A stretch of DNA of 64,000 bases from Plasmodiophora brassicae (taxonomy: Eukaryota > Endomyxa: Phytomyxea > Phytomyxea > Plasmodiophorida): positions 868,001 to 932,000 of the forward strand of contig CP145416.1 in assembly GCA_036867785.1 (NCBI GenBank), read 5' to 3'. The stretch's first letter is position 1; every line of letters begins with the position of its first letter. The notes below the pieces were generated by a model, which was not told the DNA's origin, ran no database searches, and saw only the letters and a program-made list of their open reading frames with translations. Positions 20,311-29,062 of this stretch are shown piece after piece. Made by a program: the position numbers and the translations under genes.

Positions 20311-20862
20311 ATGGGATCGTGGCGCTTCGTATGGGTAGCGGTAGTTCTGGAGTTTGCCAGATCGAGTGCTGCGGGACAGGAGCAGTACCATCCGTGGACA
20401 GGGCCTGTGCCCAGGTTCGTGTTCGACCTGCGCGATGGTGAATGGTTGATGGATCCGGACGTGCACATGTCGGAAATGAAACTGGAGGAAGCTAAAGACT
20501 GGGCGAAGAAATTCGGATGCAGGCTCCCTCCGAAAATGGCCTACGCTGAACACCTGTACGTTCGTGTAGGTCGAGCTGTCGTCAAGCGACTGACAGGTGC
20601 TGGCCGTTGCAGTGTGCTTAACGTGACCGACGACAGAGTAGTGGATGAGAAGTTTCGTCGGATTCGAAGGGCGTTGCAGCTGTGGTGCAAATTCAGAGAT
20701 CCAAAAGTAACGGTACCCGAACTGAAGTTGAGCATCGTCGGTCTTCGTCGACACATACCCAATACCGAGAAGTTCCTTAAGCAATGCCTTACGAAGTGGT
20801 ATACCTTCAGAGGTATCGTCTTCGTTCATCCAGCCGCAAACAAGATCGTATCGATATCGTAA
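20311..20862 (+). CDS. secreted protein, unknown
   Basis: A 183-residue intronless frame. MGSWRFVWVAVVLEFARSSA looks like a signal peptide (cleavage near AAG/QEQ). The mature part has no transmembrane segment, is mixed-charge, and has Cys residues only at a few isolated positions (for example FGCRLPP, GRCSVLN, LWCKF, KQCLTKW). An ATG at 20128 is in frame but would bury the signal sequence. Family not recognised. It lies among other secreted or membrane protein genes. Confidence 0.5.
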   Translation: MGSWRFVWVAVVLEFARSSAAGQEQYHPWTGPVPRFVFDLRDGEWLMDPDVHMSEMKLEEAKDWAKKFGCRLPPKMAYAEHLYVRVGRAVVKRLTGAGRCSVLNVTDDRVVDEKFRRIRRALQLWCKFRDPKVTVPELKLSIVGLRRHIPNTEKFLKQCLTKWYTFRGIVFVHPAANKIVSIS

Positions 20863-21136
20863 GCTGTGAGTTGATCACCAATTTGCCTGTCTTGCTCAGG
20901 TGTAGGTTGCCAGAATCTTCCCGTCTCCTGTTGACGATGAAGCGCATGCCGATGTTATAAGCGACAATTCCCACAAGATCCTAGGGCAACTATTCCGGGT
21001 GAAACACTTTGGCCTGCGTTGTCCTCCGTCACGAACGCGACGTGTTAGCGGTACGTGTTTGGGCCCGGACGTGGCTAACTGCTTCGGGAAACATCCTGTA
21101 CGGCCAGCAAACTCGGTTACAGGTGGCACCGCCACC

Positions 21137-21793
21137 ATGCTCCAGTCCGAATCCTGCGAGAACGTTGCCGCCGACGAAGAGAACAGGAATACCAGCGAAC
21201 CTATGACGAGCGCGAGTGAATCCATCCTCGATCAACAAGATGGCGAGGAGAACAGTATGAAATCGGGGCCTACGAAACCACTCCTCAGCTTAGCGAATAC
21301 CCCAGCTACGGCCCAGGGTGCCGAGCACCCCAGAGGCTCTTCATCAAGCCTTGCCAAATGGATGCTTGCGTTGCCCCTTGTTCCTGCTGCCTTTGTCCTG
21401 GCGTATTACGCCTCTGCAGAGCCCACACCAGAACGCCCTTGCGAACCGACTCGGTTCAACTGGAAGCCTCTATCGCTTCAAGTGTCAGGCGCGCTACTAG
21501 CAGCCGGCACGGCTCACATGGCTGTGGGCGCTTTCACACGTTCACGATCACAACCCGCAGCACCCAGTGCTCCGGCTGCGGTTACCGTTGCAACGCAACC
21601 ACCCCTATCATCGCGGTCATCATCCTCGACAATAGCCGTCGCCGTTTCCGCTGTCGTTTTGATGTTGACATTTGGGATCGTCCTTGCTCTGCTGCGGCGG
21701 CACTGGCAGGATCGCCGTGTCTCCCGTTCCAGGCTCAGCGTCTTCCTCAATCCAGCGGCCATCCCTGATCGCGACCGGCTTCTTCCAATCTAG
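21137..21793 (+). CDS. multi-pass membrane protein, unknown
   Basis: 218 residues from an ATG in GCCACCATG context. An acidic Ser/Asn/Gln-rich N-terminus is followed by three hydrophobic stretches: WMLALPLVPAAFVLAYYASA, VSGALLAAGTAHMAVGAF, and IAVAVSAVVLMLTFGIVLAL ending at a basic RRHWQDRR. Family not recognised. The frame extends upstream to 20999, but the strong start context favours 21137. A short Ser/Ala-rich loop separates the second and third helices. Confidence 0.5.
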   Translation: MLQSESCENVAADEENRNTSEPMTSASESILDQQDGEENSMKSGPTKPLLSLANTPATAQGAEHPRGSSSSLAKWMLALPLVPAAFVLAYYASAEPTPERPCEPTRFNWKPLSLQVSGALLAAGTAHMAVGAFTRSRSQPAAPSAPAAVTVATQPPLSSRSSSSTIAVAVSAVVLMLTFGIVLALLRRHWQDRRVSRSRLSVFLNPAAIPDRDRLLPI

Positions 21794-22007
21794 ATTGCCA
21801 AGCATTGAACGTCCTCGGTATTAATAAACGATCTATGTAGGCGGTGGAACTGACCGGCATCCATTTCGAACCCGGTTGCAGGGCAGGTCTGGGTCTGTCT
21901 CCCCAAAACGTCGCAGAGCCCCGTTCCATCCGACGGCGAGTTGTTTTTGGAGGTTCAGGTTCCGCCTCTGTTGGGCCTTGGCATCGTCTGAGAAGAACCA
22001 GGGGCAG

Positions 22008-25000
22008 ATGGCCGAAGACGAAGATCAGGACGGCAGGCATCGCGGGTTGAGCGATGAGCAGCGATCGAAGCCGGCGTCGCCGGTGGCACCCGTGAGGTCG
22101 GGCAGCGGTACGCCCGTGTCGCAGGGGCACCCGACGAGGTCGAGGTCGGCGAGCCCGGTGCATGGCGCGGAAGACCTGGCAGATGCGGGCATTGATGCGT
22201 ACTTCGGCTCTGGGGATGACGGCAATGATTTGTTTGCTCCAACCAATGTGTCGGATTTCGGCCATTCCGCATCGTACGATACCTGGGGAACGTACGCTAC
22301 GGCCGCCGACGCTTCTCAGCCTGAGGTATTTACGAGCCCTGATGTCACCATTCGCTCTTGAATAACGCCGCCACAGTTAGCTGAGGCTGAAAACACTGCT
22401 CAGGAGTATGCCCCAAATGACGACGCTCACAATGTCATGTCGTATTTCGGTAGCAGCCCGGTGATTTGCTCGTGAGCACCGTGTATTCAGGCTAGGTGCC
22501 CAACAGGTGGCGACGAAACCCATTTCGACGACCCACACGCGTTCAGCGTTAGGGGCTATCATGACGAACAGGTACTGTTCAGACTTGGTCGTCATACGCA
22601 GAGCAATTCATGTTCTGTGTAGGCTCACCTGGATCCCTCCTCGTTTCACCCGAGTGAGCATACGTACTTCCACAGCCCACTGTATTCGACAACAGTACCG
22701 CATCAGCAGGTTCTTCATGCTCGTTTGCCGTCCCTGATTATTTATAACGTTCATATCGGTACAGCATCCTGTCGACAGTGGTGGTCAACAGGACGCGTTC
22801 TATGACTACGACTACCAATATAGCAATGTGGGGGTCCCATTGTTCGGCCAATTGGATGTGTTCTGATTGGAGCTAGGCGGACGAGCCAAATTGGCACCAA
22901 GGACAGAACCATCAGGACAACGTTGCTGAGGCGCAATACGACGATTCGCATCAGGGTTACTTTCAGGATTCGGGGCATTTTGATTATGGCGGCGAACACT
23001 GGAATACTGACTATGCGGCCACTGGGGACCAGCATGCCCAAGAGGAATACCATACAGAGCATGCGTCGCAGTCCGGTCCTGGACATCATTACAACGAGCA
23101 GCGTTCAGGTGTCCACCTTGATGATATCGATCTGGGAGACCATTACACGCCGCCTAATGAACACCGAACCGTGACGAGGAGTCTCCGCCAGGGCGAAGCC
23201 GTGGCAAGTCGACAACCTTTCGTCGCTCCTGACCCCCATCCAATTCCTTGCTTCGCATTTGGTATACCGTACGAGGCACTTTGGAAGGAGGCAATTCGTT
23301 AAGGCTGTCTCCACAGGGGGGAGGTTTGCAATTTGTCATCCAGGACGCCAATCGGCACGGTAAGTGCACATCGTGCCAGCAGTGCCAAGTTGCTATGCTC
23401 ATTGAGGTACCATCCAGGCCTTCGAATAACCCGAACCTGTCTCAGATCAGAGTGTGCAGCCTTCGGGTGCTGCTTAGCAGAACTCGTTTGCTGCAGGAAA
23501 TCGAGTCGTTTCCAGGTATGCATGGGGGTGCGATGTAACTGCGCTGCGTTGTTTAAGCGTGTCTTGCAGGGCCTCTCACCAAACGATCTGATGTGACATC
23601 CGTGTTCCTTCAACGTGCAACCCCAACAGGACGGCATCATCTTCTTTGGCAGCTGCTCGAGCTGTACTCTGCAGGGAAAGGATCCGTTGATATGAGCAAG
23701 GTAAGTGGTTAACGGTTCTACTGTTGACAGCGTCTATAACAATGCGATGTAGGCGATCGCCCTTCTCGGCGGGGGTGCCTCCGGCGATAGCGAATGGCTT
23801 GACTCGCGCTCTCGACAGCGCCGGTCCCATTGTCTCCTGTCCACCGCTGATACCCAGGCAACGTCGTTTAAAGACGAGAGTCGGACCGTCACGAAGCTTC
23901 AGCAGCTCATAATATCTGGCCAGTTGCACGAAGCCATCAGGTTCGCCACTCAGAACGGTACGGTGCGATTCGCTGCATGGCGTTCCTTTGTAATAGCTTG
24001 CATCTCCAGGATTATGGGCGCATGCACTTCTCCTATCTCAATGCCTGGGTGACGATCAGCGCCGTTCAGTGGGCCTGATGTTTCGCGACACGTTTCTTGC
24101 TCGAGGATCTCCTCTGCATACCGTTTATGGGTCAGCTACGACAACAATAGTAATGATTCGGTTTCCGCTGATGTGCGTTGCTCAGGGTCCTGTCTGACAA
24201 CTTCAGTGCCAGCGATGAGTTGTCTGAAAACTGGATGGAAAATGTGGCATCGATCATTAGCGTGCCCAACGCGGCCGGTTCGATCATAGAGGTTTAGTCT
24301 ATGCCGAACGTTGCGTTCCGAATGCTTACACCGATGGACAGATCGGAAAGAAACTGTTGTCGGGTGGCCGCGTCGACGAAGGCCATGCGTGTTACTTGCT
24401 GGCTGCCGCCCTGGGTACCCTTGGCGCTTGATTGCCAGACGTCGCTCTTTGTAATTGCGGCATCTAGGATATCCCTATGAGAGCCTGTTCGAAGTTATTG
24501 GTTTGGACAGCTCCACACCTCGACGATCGTCGCCCATGCAATGCCTGGCTCCTGATGCTGTTCAGATGACTGAGACCTACGAGCACGCCGGTAAGCATCG
24601 TAGGCCGTTCGTTCAGTGGTGAGCTCTTACACGGTGATAACTAGTTCGTCAACGAGATTCACGTTTTACTGTTCTGCCTCTAGTTGCTCAAAAGTTCGCC
24701 TACGCCTGCCTGCTTATTGACGTGGGCGAAACGGGCCATGCCCTGGACTATGTCACGACGGTAATGCGGTCGATATCGGAGATCGAACAAAGTCGTCGTG
24801 GGCCTCCGCAGCAGCCCATATTTTCAAAGGCGTACTGCAATTGTGTCAAGGTCGTGCAACAATGCCTTCAGCGAGTTACGTCTGGAGGTCTGTCATGAGC
24901 CTAAACTGCATGAGCGCTCCCACTAACCAGGACGTACAGGTGGGCGGATTGAAAAGGCGGGCGTGTTTGGCTCGTTGTTCGACAACTTGTCGCGGTTTTT

Positions 25001-25732
25001 GATTGGGAACGAAGACAGCGCCCAACGAGATCCCAATTCGCAGCCGCCGGTACCCATTGCCAGGTCGGCGCCAGCTGAAGAAGCCGCTGTGCCAGCGCCA
25101 GCGCCGCCAGCCATGCAAGGTGAACCATTGGCCGCAGTCATTGCTAGGCGACTGAGAGACTGGGGTAGGACCGGCATCGTCAGGTGCTGAACAAGAGCCC
25201 GATGCAGGGAGCGTCGAAGACAAGAATATTCTGAACAAGCTGACTGGGTTCTTATCTGGCCTCCGCACGACATCTCCGAACAGAGCCGACGACTTCAATG
25301 ACGATCACGAGGAGAAGTTCGTGTGGGACGCCGCGCTTGGCAAATGGGTATGCCGCTTTGCCTGTTGGCGATACTGCTGCTGCGCGTCTAACGGAAACGT
25401 AGGTGAGCCAAAGCGGTATCCCACTCCAGCCTGCCTCACCGAAAGAGAAGCCTGCGTCGGCCCCACCGCCACCTCGACGGCCCGGCTATGTCGCTGGCTC
25501 CGCGGCCAAGCCGGCGCCTCGCCAGGGAATCGTATCACGATACGCTCTGTCTGAAGAGACGTCATACGCGCCTCCTGCTGCGCAAGCCGCGCCCAACCGT
25601 CGTACGTGCACCCGTATTCGTCTGAAGGTTGGTTCGCCAATGACACCCATCGTTTCAGCGCCAGCTCCACCCCGACGTTATCCACCGGTAGCCCACCCGC
25701 GTTTGCCTGCCAGGACGGGGGCAAACCGGTGA
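22008..25732 (+). CDS. SEC16: SEC16 COPII scaffold protein
   Basis: A many-exon gene (introns about 50-60 nt) for the peripheral membrane scaffold that organises COPII budding at ER exit sites. The N-terminal third is acidic, Tyr/Gly/His/Gln-rich and disordered (exons start at 22008, 22377 and onward). The conserved central domain follows (PIPCFAFGGRFAICHPGR around 23245-23360). Then comes the ACE1/helical unit: LLWQLLELYSAGKGSVDMSK, ALLGGGASG, LQQLIISGQLHEAIRFAT, LWAHALLLSQCL, RDTFLARGSPLHTVYG, HACYLLAAALG, FAYACLLIDVGETGHALDY. The C-terminus carries NKLTGFLSGL, KFVWDAALGKWV and a Pro-rich tail ending at 25732. I resolved only part of the exon junctions exactly, but the order of conserved blocks is unambiguous. 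Confidence 0.82.
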
Positions 25733-25886
25733 AACCCAGCAACCAGCCTGTCGCCCATGTCAGAACAACGTGCTATCTACACATCGTTAACGCATGCTGA
25801 TGCGTCCTGTCTACTCTCCCGCGCGCCCCCCTCGCCTATGGACTGATCACAGCGTGTCACCAGGCATCACAGTGTATGTACGGCAA

Positions 25887-26207
25887 TCAGTCGAGGAAGT
25901 CGTCGTGGCCGAACTCGTCTACGTCGTCCTCGATCAGCTCGTTGTGGTCGAGAAGATCGTCCATCATGCCGTCGTCCATCATGCCGTGGTGGCCGATGTG
26001 ATCGTGGATCGCGTGGCCGTGCCCCAGCAGGTGGTGGTGCGCCATCTCGTGGTGGATATGGGCGTCCTGGTCGAACATGCGGTTGTGCGCCAATCCCATG
26101 TCGTGCTGGTGTATGTGGTGCGGCATCATGCCCAGCAGCGCGCCGCGGGCGAGCAAGGCGCACGCTGCCGTCGCCCCCACCAACAGTAGCGTCCTCGTCG
26201 CCTGCAT
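25887..26207 (-). CDS. secreted His/Asp-rich protein (family member 2)
   Basis: 106 residues, single exon. A signal peptide (MQATRTLLLVGATAACALLA) precedes a mature part dominated by His, Asp and Met: MPHHIHQHDMGLAHNRMFDQ, HIHHEMAHHHLLG, AIHDHIGHHGMMDDGMMDD, then an acidic tail ending FGHDDFLD. The QHDMGLAHN.MFD and HHEM.HHHLLG blocks are shared with members 3 and 4. An in-frame ATG at 26261 would hide the signal sequence. TGAGTCACGT lies 78 bases upstream. Confidence 0.75.
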   Translation of the reverse strand: MQATRTLLLVGATAACALLARGALLGMMPHHIHQHDMGLAHNRMFDQDAHIHHEMAHHHLLGHGHAIHDHIGHHGMMDDGMMDDLLDHNELIEDDVDEFGHDDFLD

Positions 26208-26559
26208 CGTGTTCCCTTGTCCTGCCCTTTCGCCAGAGTGCCGGTGCCGGAAGTCAGGCACCTGTTGCCGCTCCCGTCTGGCCGTGAGTCACGTCCCCAT
26301 GAGCTCGCAGGCGCGTCTCCCCCGAACGCGCGCATGGCTCACGTCCGCCATGACGTCAGCGTTAGTCGCACCGGAAGTGGGTCGGTCGCCCGGGCCACCC
26401 CCGTGACGTCCTTCTACCCGCCCGACGTCTAAGCGAACGCGCGCGCGCGTGTTAGCGCTCCAAACCGTGACGCGACGTTGGCGCCGGTCTGTTCGTGGAT
26501 CGCATCGGGCAGGGCGGTCGGCGTGCCACCAAATACGGGTTTATGTCAAACGTATGTGT
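26208..26559. promoter_or_regulatory. region between His-rich genes 2 and 3
   Basis: The left part is the upstream region of member 2. It contains TGAGTCACGT (26285-26294), a CRE-like TGACGTCA (26351-26358) and an alternating CG tract (about 26437-26448). The right part is the 3' flank of member 3. No gene is seen. Confidence 0.5.
26285..26294 (+). promoter_or_regulatory. TGANTCACGT box upstream of family member 2
   Basis: TGAGTCACGT, an AP-1/GCN4-like half-palindrome fused to an ACGT core. Closely related boxes occur upstream of members 3 and 4. Confidence 0.45.
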
Positions 26560-27015
26560 TCAGTGGTGGAAGTCGTCGTGGAAGCCGCCGATGCCATGGT
26601 CGGCATCGCCGATGAACTCGTCGGCGCCGGCAAAGTCGTCGTGGACGTCCTCGTCGACGTCGCCGAAGGCGCCCTCGTGCGCAAAGTCGTGCCCGTCGTG
26701 GTGCAGGAGGTCGTCGTGGCCGAACGTGCCGTGCGCCAGCAACGTGTCGTGGTCGAGCATGTCGTGGTCGTGGATCGCGTGCCGGTCGTCGCCCAGCAGG
26801 TGGTGGTGGTCCATCTCGTGGTGGACGTGGTCGTCCTGGTCGCGGATGACGTGGTCCCGGTCGAACATGAGGTTGTGCGCCAGCCCCATGTCGTGCTGGT
26901 GCATGTGGCCCATGTCGACCAGCGGCGAGCTCATCACGCCCCTGAGTTCCGCCCGGGCCACCAGCGCGCACACGGCGCCCACCACGACCAGCATCGCTTG
27001 CGTCCCCGTCCTCAT
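26560..27015 (-). CDS. secreted His/Asp-rich protein (family member 3)
   Basis: 151 residues, single exon. A signal peptide (MRTGTQAMLVVVGAVCALVA, cleavage near ARA/EL) is followed by MHQHDMGLAHNLMFDRDHVI, HHEMDHHHLLGDDRHAIHDH, repeated DHD.L/HGTFGHDDLLHHDGHD units, and a C-terminal acidic region (DVDEDVHDDFAGADEFIGDA) ending in GGFHDDFHH. It is nearly collinear with member 4, a recent tandem-type duplicate in the same orientation with the FYVE gene between them. The antisense strand gives long Val-rich frames caused by His/Asp codons, which are not genes. Metal binding is inferred from composition only. Confidence 0.78.
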   Translation of the reverse strand: MRTGTQAMLVVVGAVCALVARAELRGVMSSPLVDMGHMHQHDMGLAHNLMFDRDHVIRDQDDHVHHEMDHHHLLGDDRHAIHDHDMLDHDTLLAHGTFGHDDLLHHDGHDFAHEGAFGDVDEDVHDDFAGADEFIGDADHGIGGFHDDFHH

Positions 27016-27068
27016 GTTGTTTCCTTGTGCTGCGAGAGCGCGCTGCCGACCTCGATCTCCTGAACGGT

Positions 27069-27089
27069 GACGATTTGTGGGAATGTGGG
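27069..27089. promoter_or_regulatory. 21-bp box shared upstream of members 3 and 4
   Basis: GACGAYTTGTGGGAATGYGG(G), two differences from 28775-28795. It lies about 55 bases upstream of the member 3 start codon, so it may be promoter or 5' leader. Confidence 0.5.
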
Positions 27090-27118
27090 TGTGTGTGTGT
27101 GTCGGCGCTGACGAATCA

Positions 27119-27155
27119 TGAATCACGTCTGGCCGGTCCTGGCCGTGACTCACGT
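27119..27155 (+). promoter_or_regulatory. pair of TGANTCACGT boxes upstream of member 3
   Basis: TGAATCACGT at 27119-27128 and TGACTCACGT at 27146-27155. Confidence 0.45.
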
Positions 27156-27373
27156 TCCCCGGTGCGAGCGAACACGTCATGGGGCCCGGGAGCTTCTGCA
27201 CCCCTCCCCAATGGTTGACATCGGACCCGCTGTGGTACAGGAGCGCAGGTCGACCCTCCCATGTGCTGCTGGCACATCCTGCACCACGAGTCTCACTTCC
27301 TCCGATCGGATAAAGATCCACCGAGGGCGCGCGCGCGCTCGTCATACTCTGACTGGGGCTGGCCGGTCACCCA

Positions 27374-28263
27374 ATGGGACAGGTAGGTCCACGGGTGGCT
27401 CCCACCCACGCCCCCTTCCCCGAGAGAGAGACCTGATCGTGGGCTCTTTGCCCTTGCAGACGATCAACAGGTCGGTGATCTGCTGGGAGGAGGACGGCCC
27501 CGTCTGTTCGCTGTGCCGCGGGTCGTTCGCGCCGCTGTTCCGCCGGCGACACCACTGCCGGTCGTGCGGGCTCCTCGTCTGCAACGACTGCTCGCCGTAC
27601 ACGTCGTACCTGCCCCAGGTCGGGTGGGGCGACGACGACCCGCAGCGCGTCTGCCAGGTCTGCGCGCGCAAGTCGCTGACCGTCGCCGAGGTCGAAACGC
27701 ACGCCTACAGGGTGTGGTCGTGCACCGACCCGCGCCGGCCGCGCCTCGACCACCTGGAGCGGCTGGCGCCCGTCGTCCGCGCCGCCAAGGCCTGCCCGAC
27801 GTTCAACGCCGAGCTCCTGCGCCTGATGACGACGACGCTGTCCAGCGTGTTCGCCCGGGTCCACCATCGCGTGCAGGCCGACGTGCACTGGGCCACGAGG
27901 TCCACCCGGGTCGACGACGCCACGCTGCTCGGCTGCATCGACAGCGCCGAGCGCCTCCGCGTCGTCTACGACACCGTCGCCGACGACCTCGCCGCCGACG
28001 TCCGCTTCGAATCGCTGGACAGCGCGACGACGACCCTGCGGTACAGGGTGGCGCGTCGCACGGCGCCCCTGCCGATACCACAGCGACGGTCGTTGCGGAG
28101 CACAGCGCCCATCGTGCACGTCCTCGTCCCGGTCGTCGCGATCGTCGGGGAACGCCGCCGGAGGCACGCCGCCCTGCGACCGCACGTCGACGACGCCATC
28201 GGCAAGACACGACGACAGGACCGCTCCACAGGCAGCAGGGTGCTGACGGTGGGCGGGCGCTAG
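27374..28263 (+). CDS. FYVE-domain protein
   Basis: Exon 1 is only nine bases (27374-27382, Met-Gly-Gln). After a 77-base intron, exon 2 (27460-28263) carries the rest, 270 residues in all. The FYVE finger is at about residues 10-65: WEEDGPVCSLCRGSF (WxxD and first Cys pair), RRRHHCRSCGLLVC (basic PI3P-binding motif), NDCSPY and QRVCQVCA. FYVE domains bind PI3P on endosomes. The C-terminal ~200 residues (ERLAPVVRAAKACPTFNAEL, YRVARRTAPLPIP, Arg-rich end) match no domain I recognise. Without the mini-exon, the frame has no ATG near the finger. It lies between two His-rich genes on the opposite strand. Confidence 0.72.
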
Positions 28264-28308
28264 CGAATACAGAATGCACCTATACGATAGCGTTTATGCA
28301 GGGCGCTT

Positions 28309-28749
28309 TCAGTGGTGGGCGTTGTCGTGGAAGTCGCCGATGCCGTGGTCGGCGTCGCCGATGAAGTCGACGGCGCCCTCGAAGTCGTCGTGGACGAGGT
28401 GGTCGACGTCGCCGAAGGCGCCCTCGTGCGCAATGTCGTGCCCGTCGTGGTGCAGGAGGTCGTCGTGGCCGAACGTGCCGTGCGCCAGCAACGTGTCGTG
28501 GTCGAGCGTGTCGTGGTCGTGGATCGCGTGCTGGTCGTCGCCCAGCAGGTGGTGGTGGTCCATCTCGTCGTGGACGTGGTCGTTCTGGTCGCGGATGACG
28601 TGGTCCCGGTCGAACATCAGGTTGTGGGACAGGCCCATCTCGTGGAGGCCCCATGACGGCTGCAACGAAGACCGCGTCCCCGTCGTCTGACCTCGGGCCA
28701 CCAGCGCGCACACGCCCACAAGCACCATCGCCTTCGTTGCTATCGCCAT
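28309..28749 (-). CDS. secreted His/Asp-rich protein (family member 4)
   Basis: 146 residues, single exon. After a signal peptide (MAIATKAMVLVGVCALVARG), the mature part follows member 3 almost residue for residue from GLSHNLMFDRDHVI onward. Differences include HDEM for HHEM, HLVHDDFEGA for EDVHDDFAGA, and GDFHDNAHH at the end. The region just after the signal peptide is different, so the two copies have diverged mostly at the N-terminus. The gene is convergent with the FYVE gene (45 bases between stops). Confidence 0.78.
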   Translation of the reverse strand: MAIATKAMVLVGVCALVARGQTTGTRSSLQPSWGLHEMGLSHNLMFDRDHVIRDQNDHVHDEMDHHHLLGDDQHAIHDHDTLDHDTLLAHGTFGHDDLLHHDGHDIAHEGAFGDVDHLVHDDFEGAVDFIGDADHGIGDFHDNAHH

Positions 28750-28774
28750 CGTTACTACTCGCGTCCCGCACCAG

Positions 28775-28795
28775 GACGACTTGTGGGAATGCGGG
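28775..28795. promoter_or_regulatory. 21-bp box, second copy
   Basis: Matches 27069-27089 at 19 of 21 positions; about 26 bases upstream of the member 4 start codon. Confidence 0.5.
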
Positions 28796-28818
28796 GCACG
28801 CCGAGGGGGTGCCAGTCA

Positions 28819-28828
28819 TGAATCACGT
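28819..28828 (+). promoter_or_regulatory. TGAATCACGT box upstream of member 4
   Basis: Identical to the box at 27119-27128, including two preceding bases. Confidence 0.45.
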
Positions 28829-29062
28829 TCGCGTGTACCCGGGGCCGGGCGATGATTCACCCACAGCAGCGGTAGTGACGTTTCGGTTGGGCCGAGGGAG
28901 GCGGGGGTCCCCTCGCCTTGCTATGCCCGACTACCTAATCGGGTCAATCGCAGCGCGCCCCCGCACCTGATCAACGGCCGGCGCGGGGGAGGGCAGGTGC
29001 GGACCTGTGGCGACCACCTCCTGTAGGTGTATATACAGAGAAGCGTGTAGTACGGGGGAGCG

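Larger units (their letters stand above)
27016..27373. promoter_or_regulatory. divergent region, His-rich gene 3 / FYVE gene
   Basis: Holds a 21-bp box shared with member 4 (27069-27089), a GT-dinucleotide run (about 27088-27102) and two TGANTCACGT boxes (27119-27128, 27146-27155). No gene is seen. Confidence 0.5.
28750..29062. promoter_or_regulatory. upstream region of His-rich gene 4; 3' flank of DNA ligase gene
   Basis: The left part holds the shared 21-bp box (28775-28795) and TGAATCACGT (28819-28828). The remainder is GC-rich with no gene seen. Confidence 0.5.

Noticed and set aside
28312-28656. Long Val-rich plus-strand frames opposite the His-rich genes (also 25794-26189 and 26449-27063)
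   Set aside because: His and Asp codons (CAC, GAC) read GTG and GTC on the other strand, which removes stops and yields artificial Val-rich frames.
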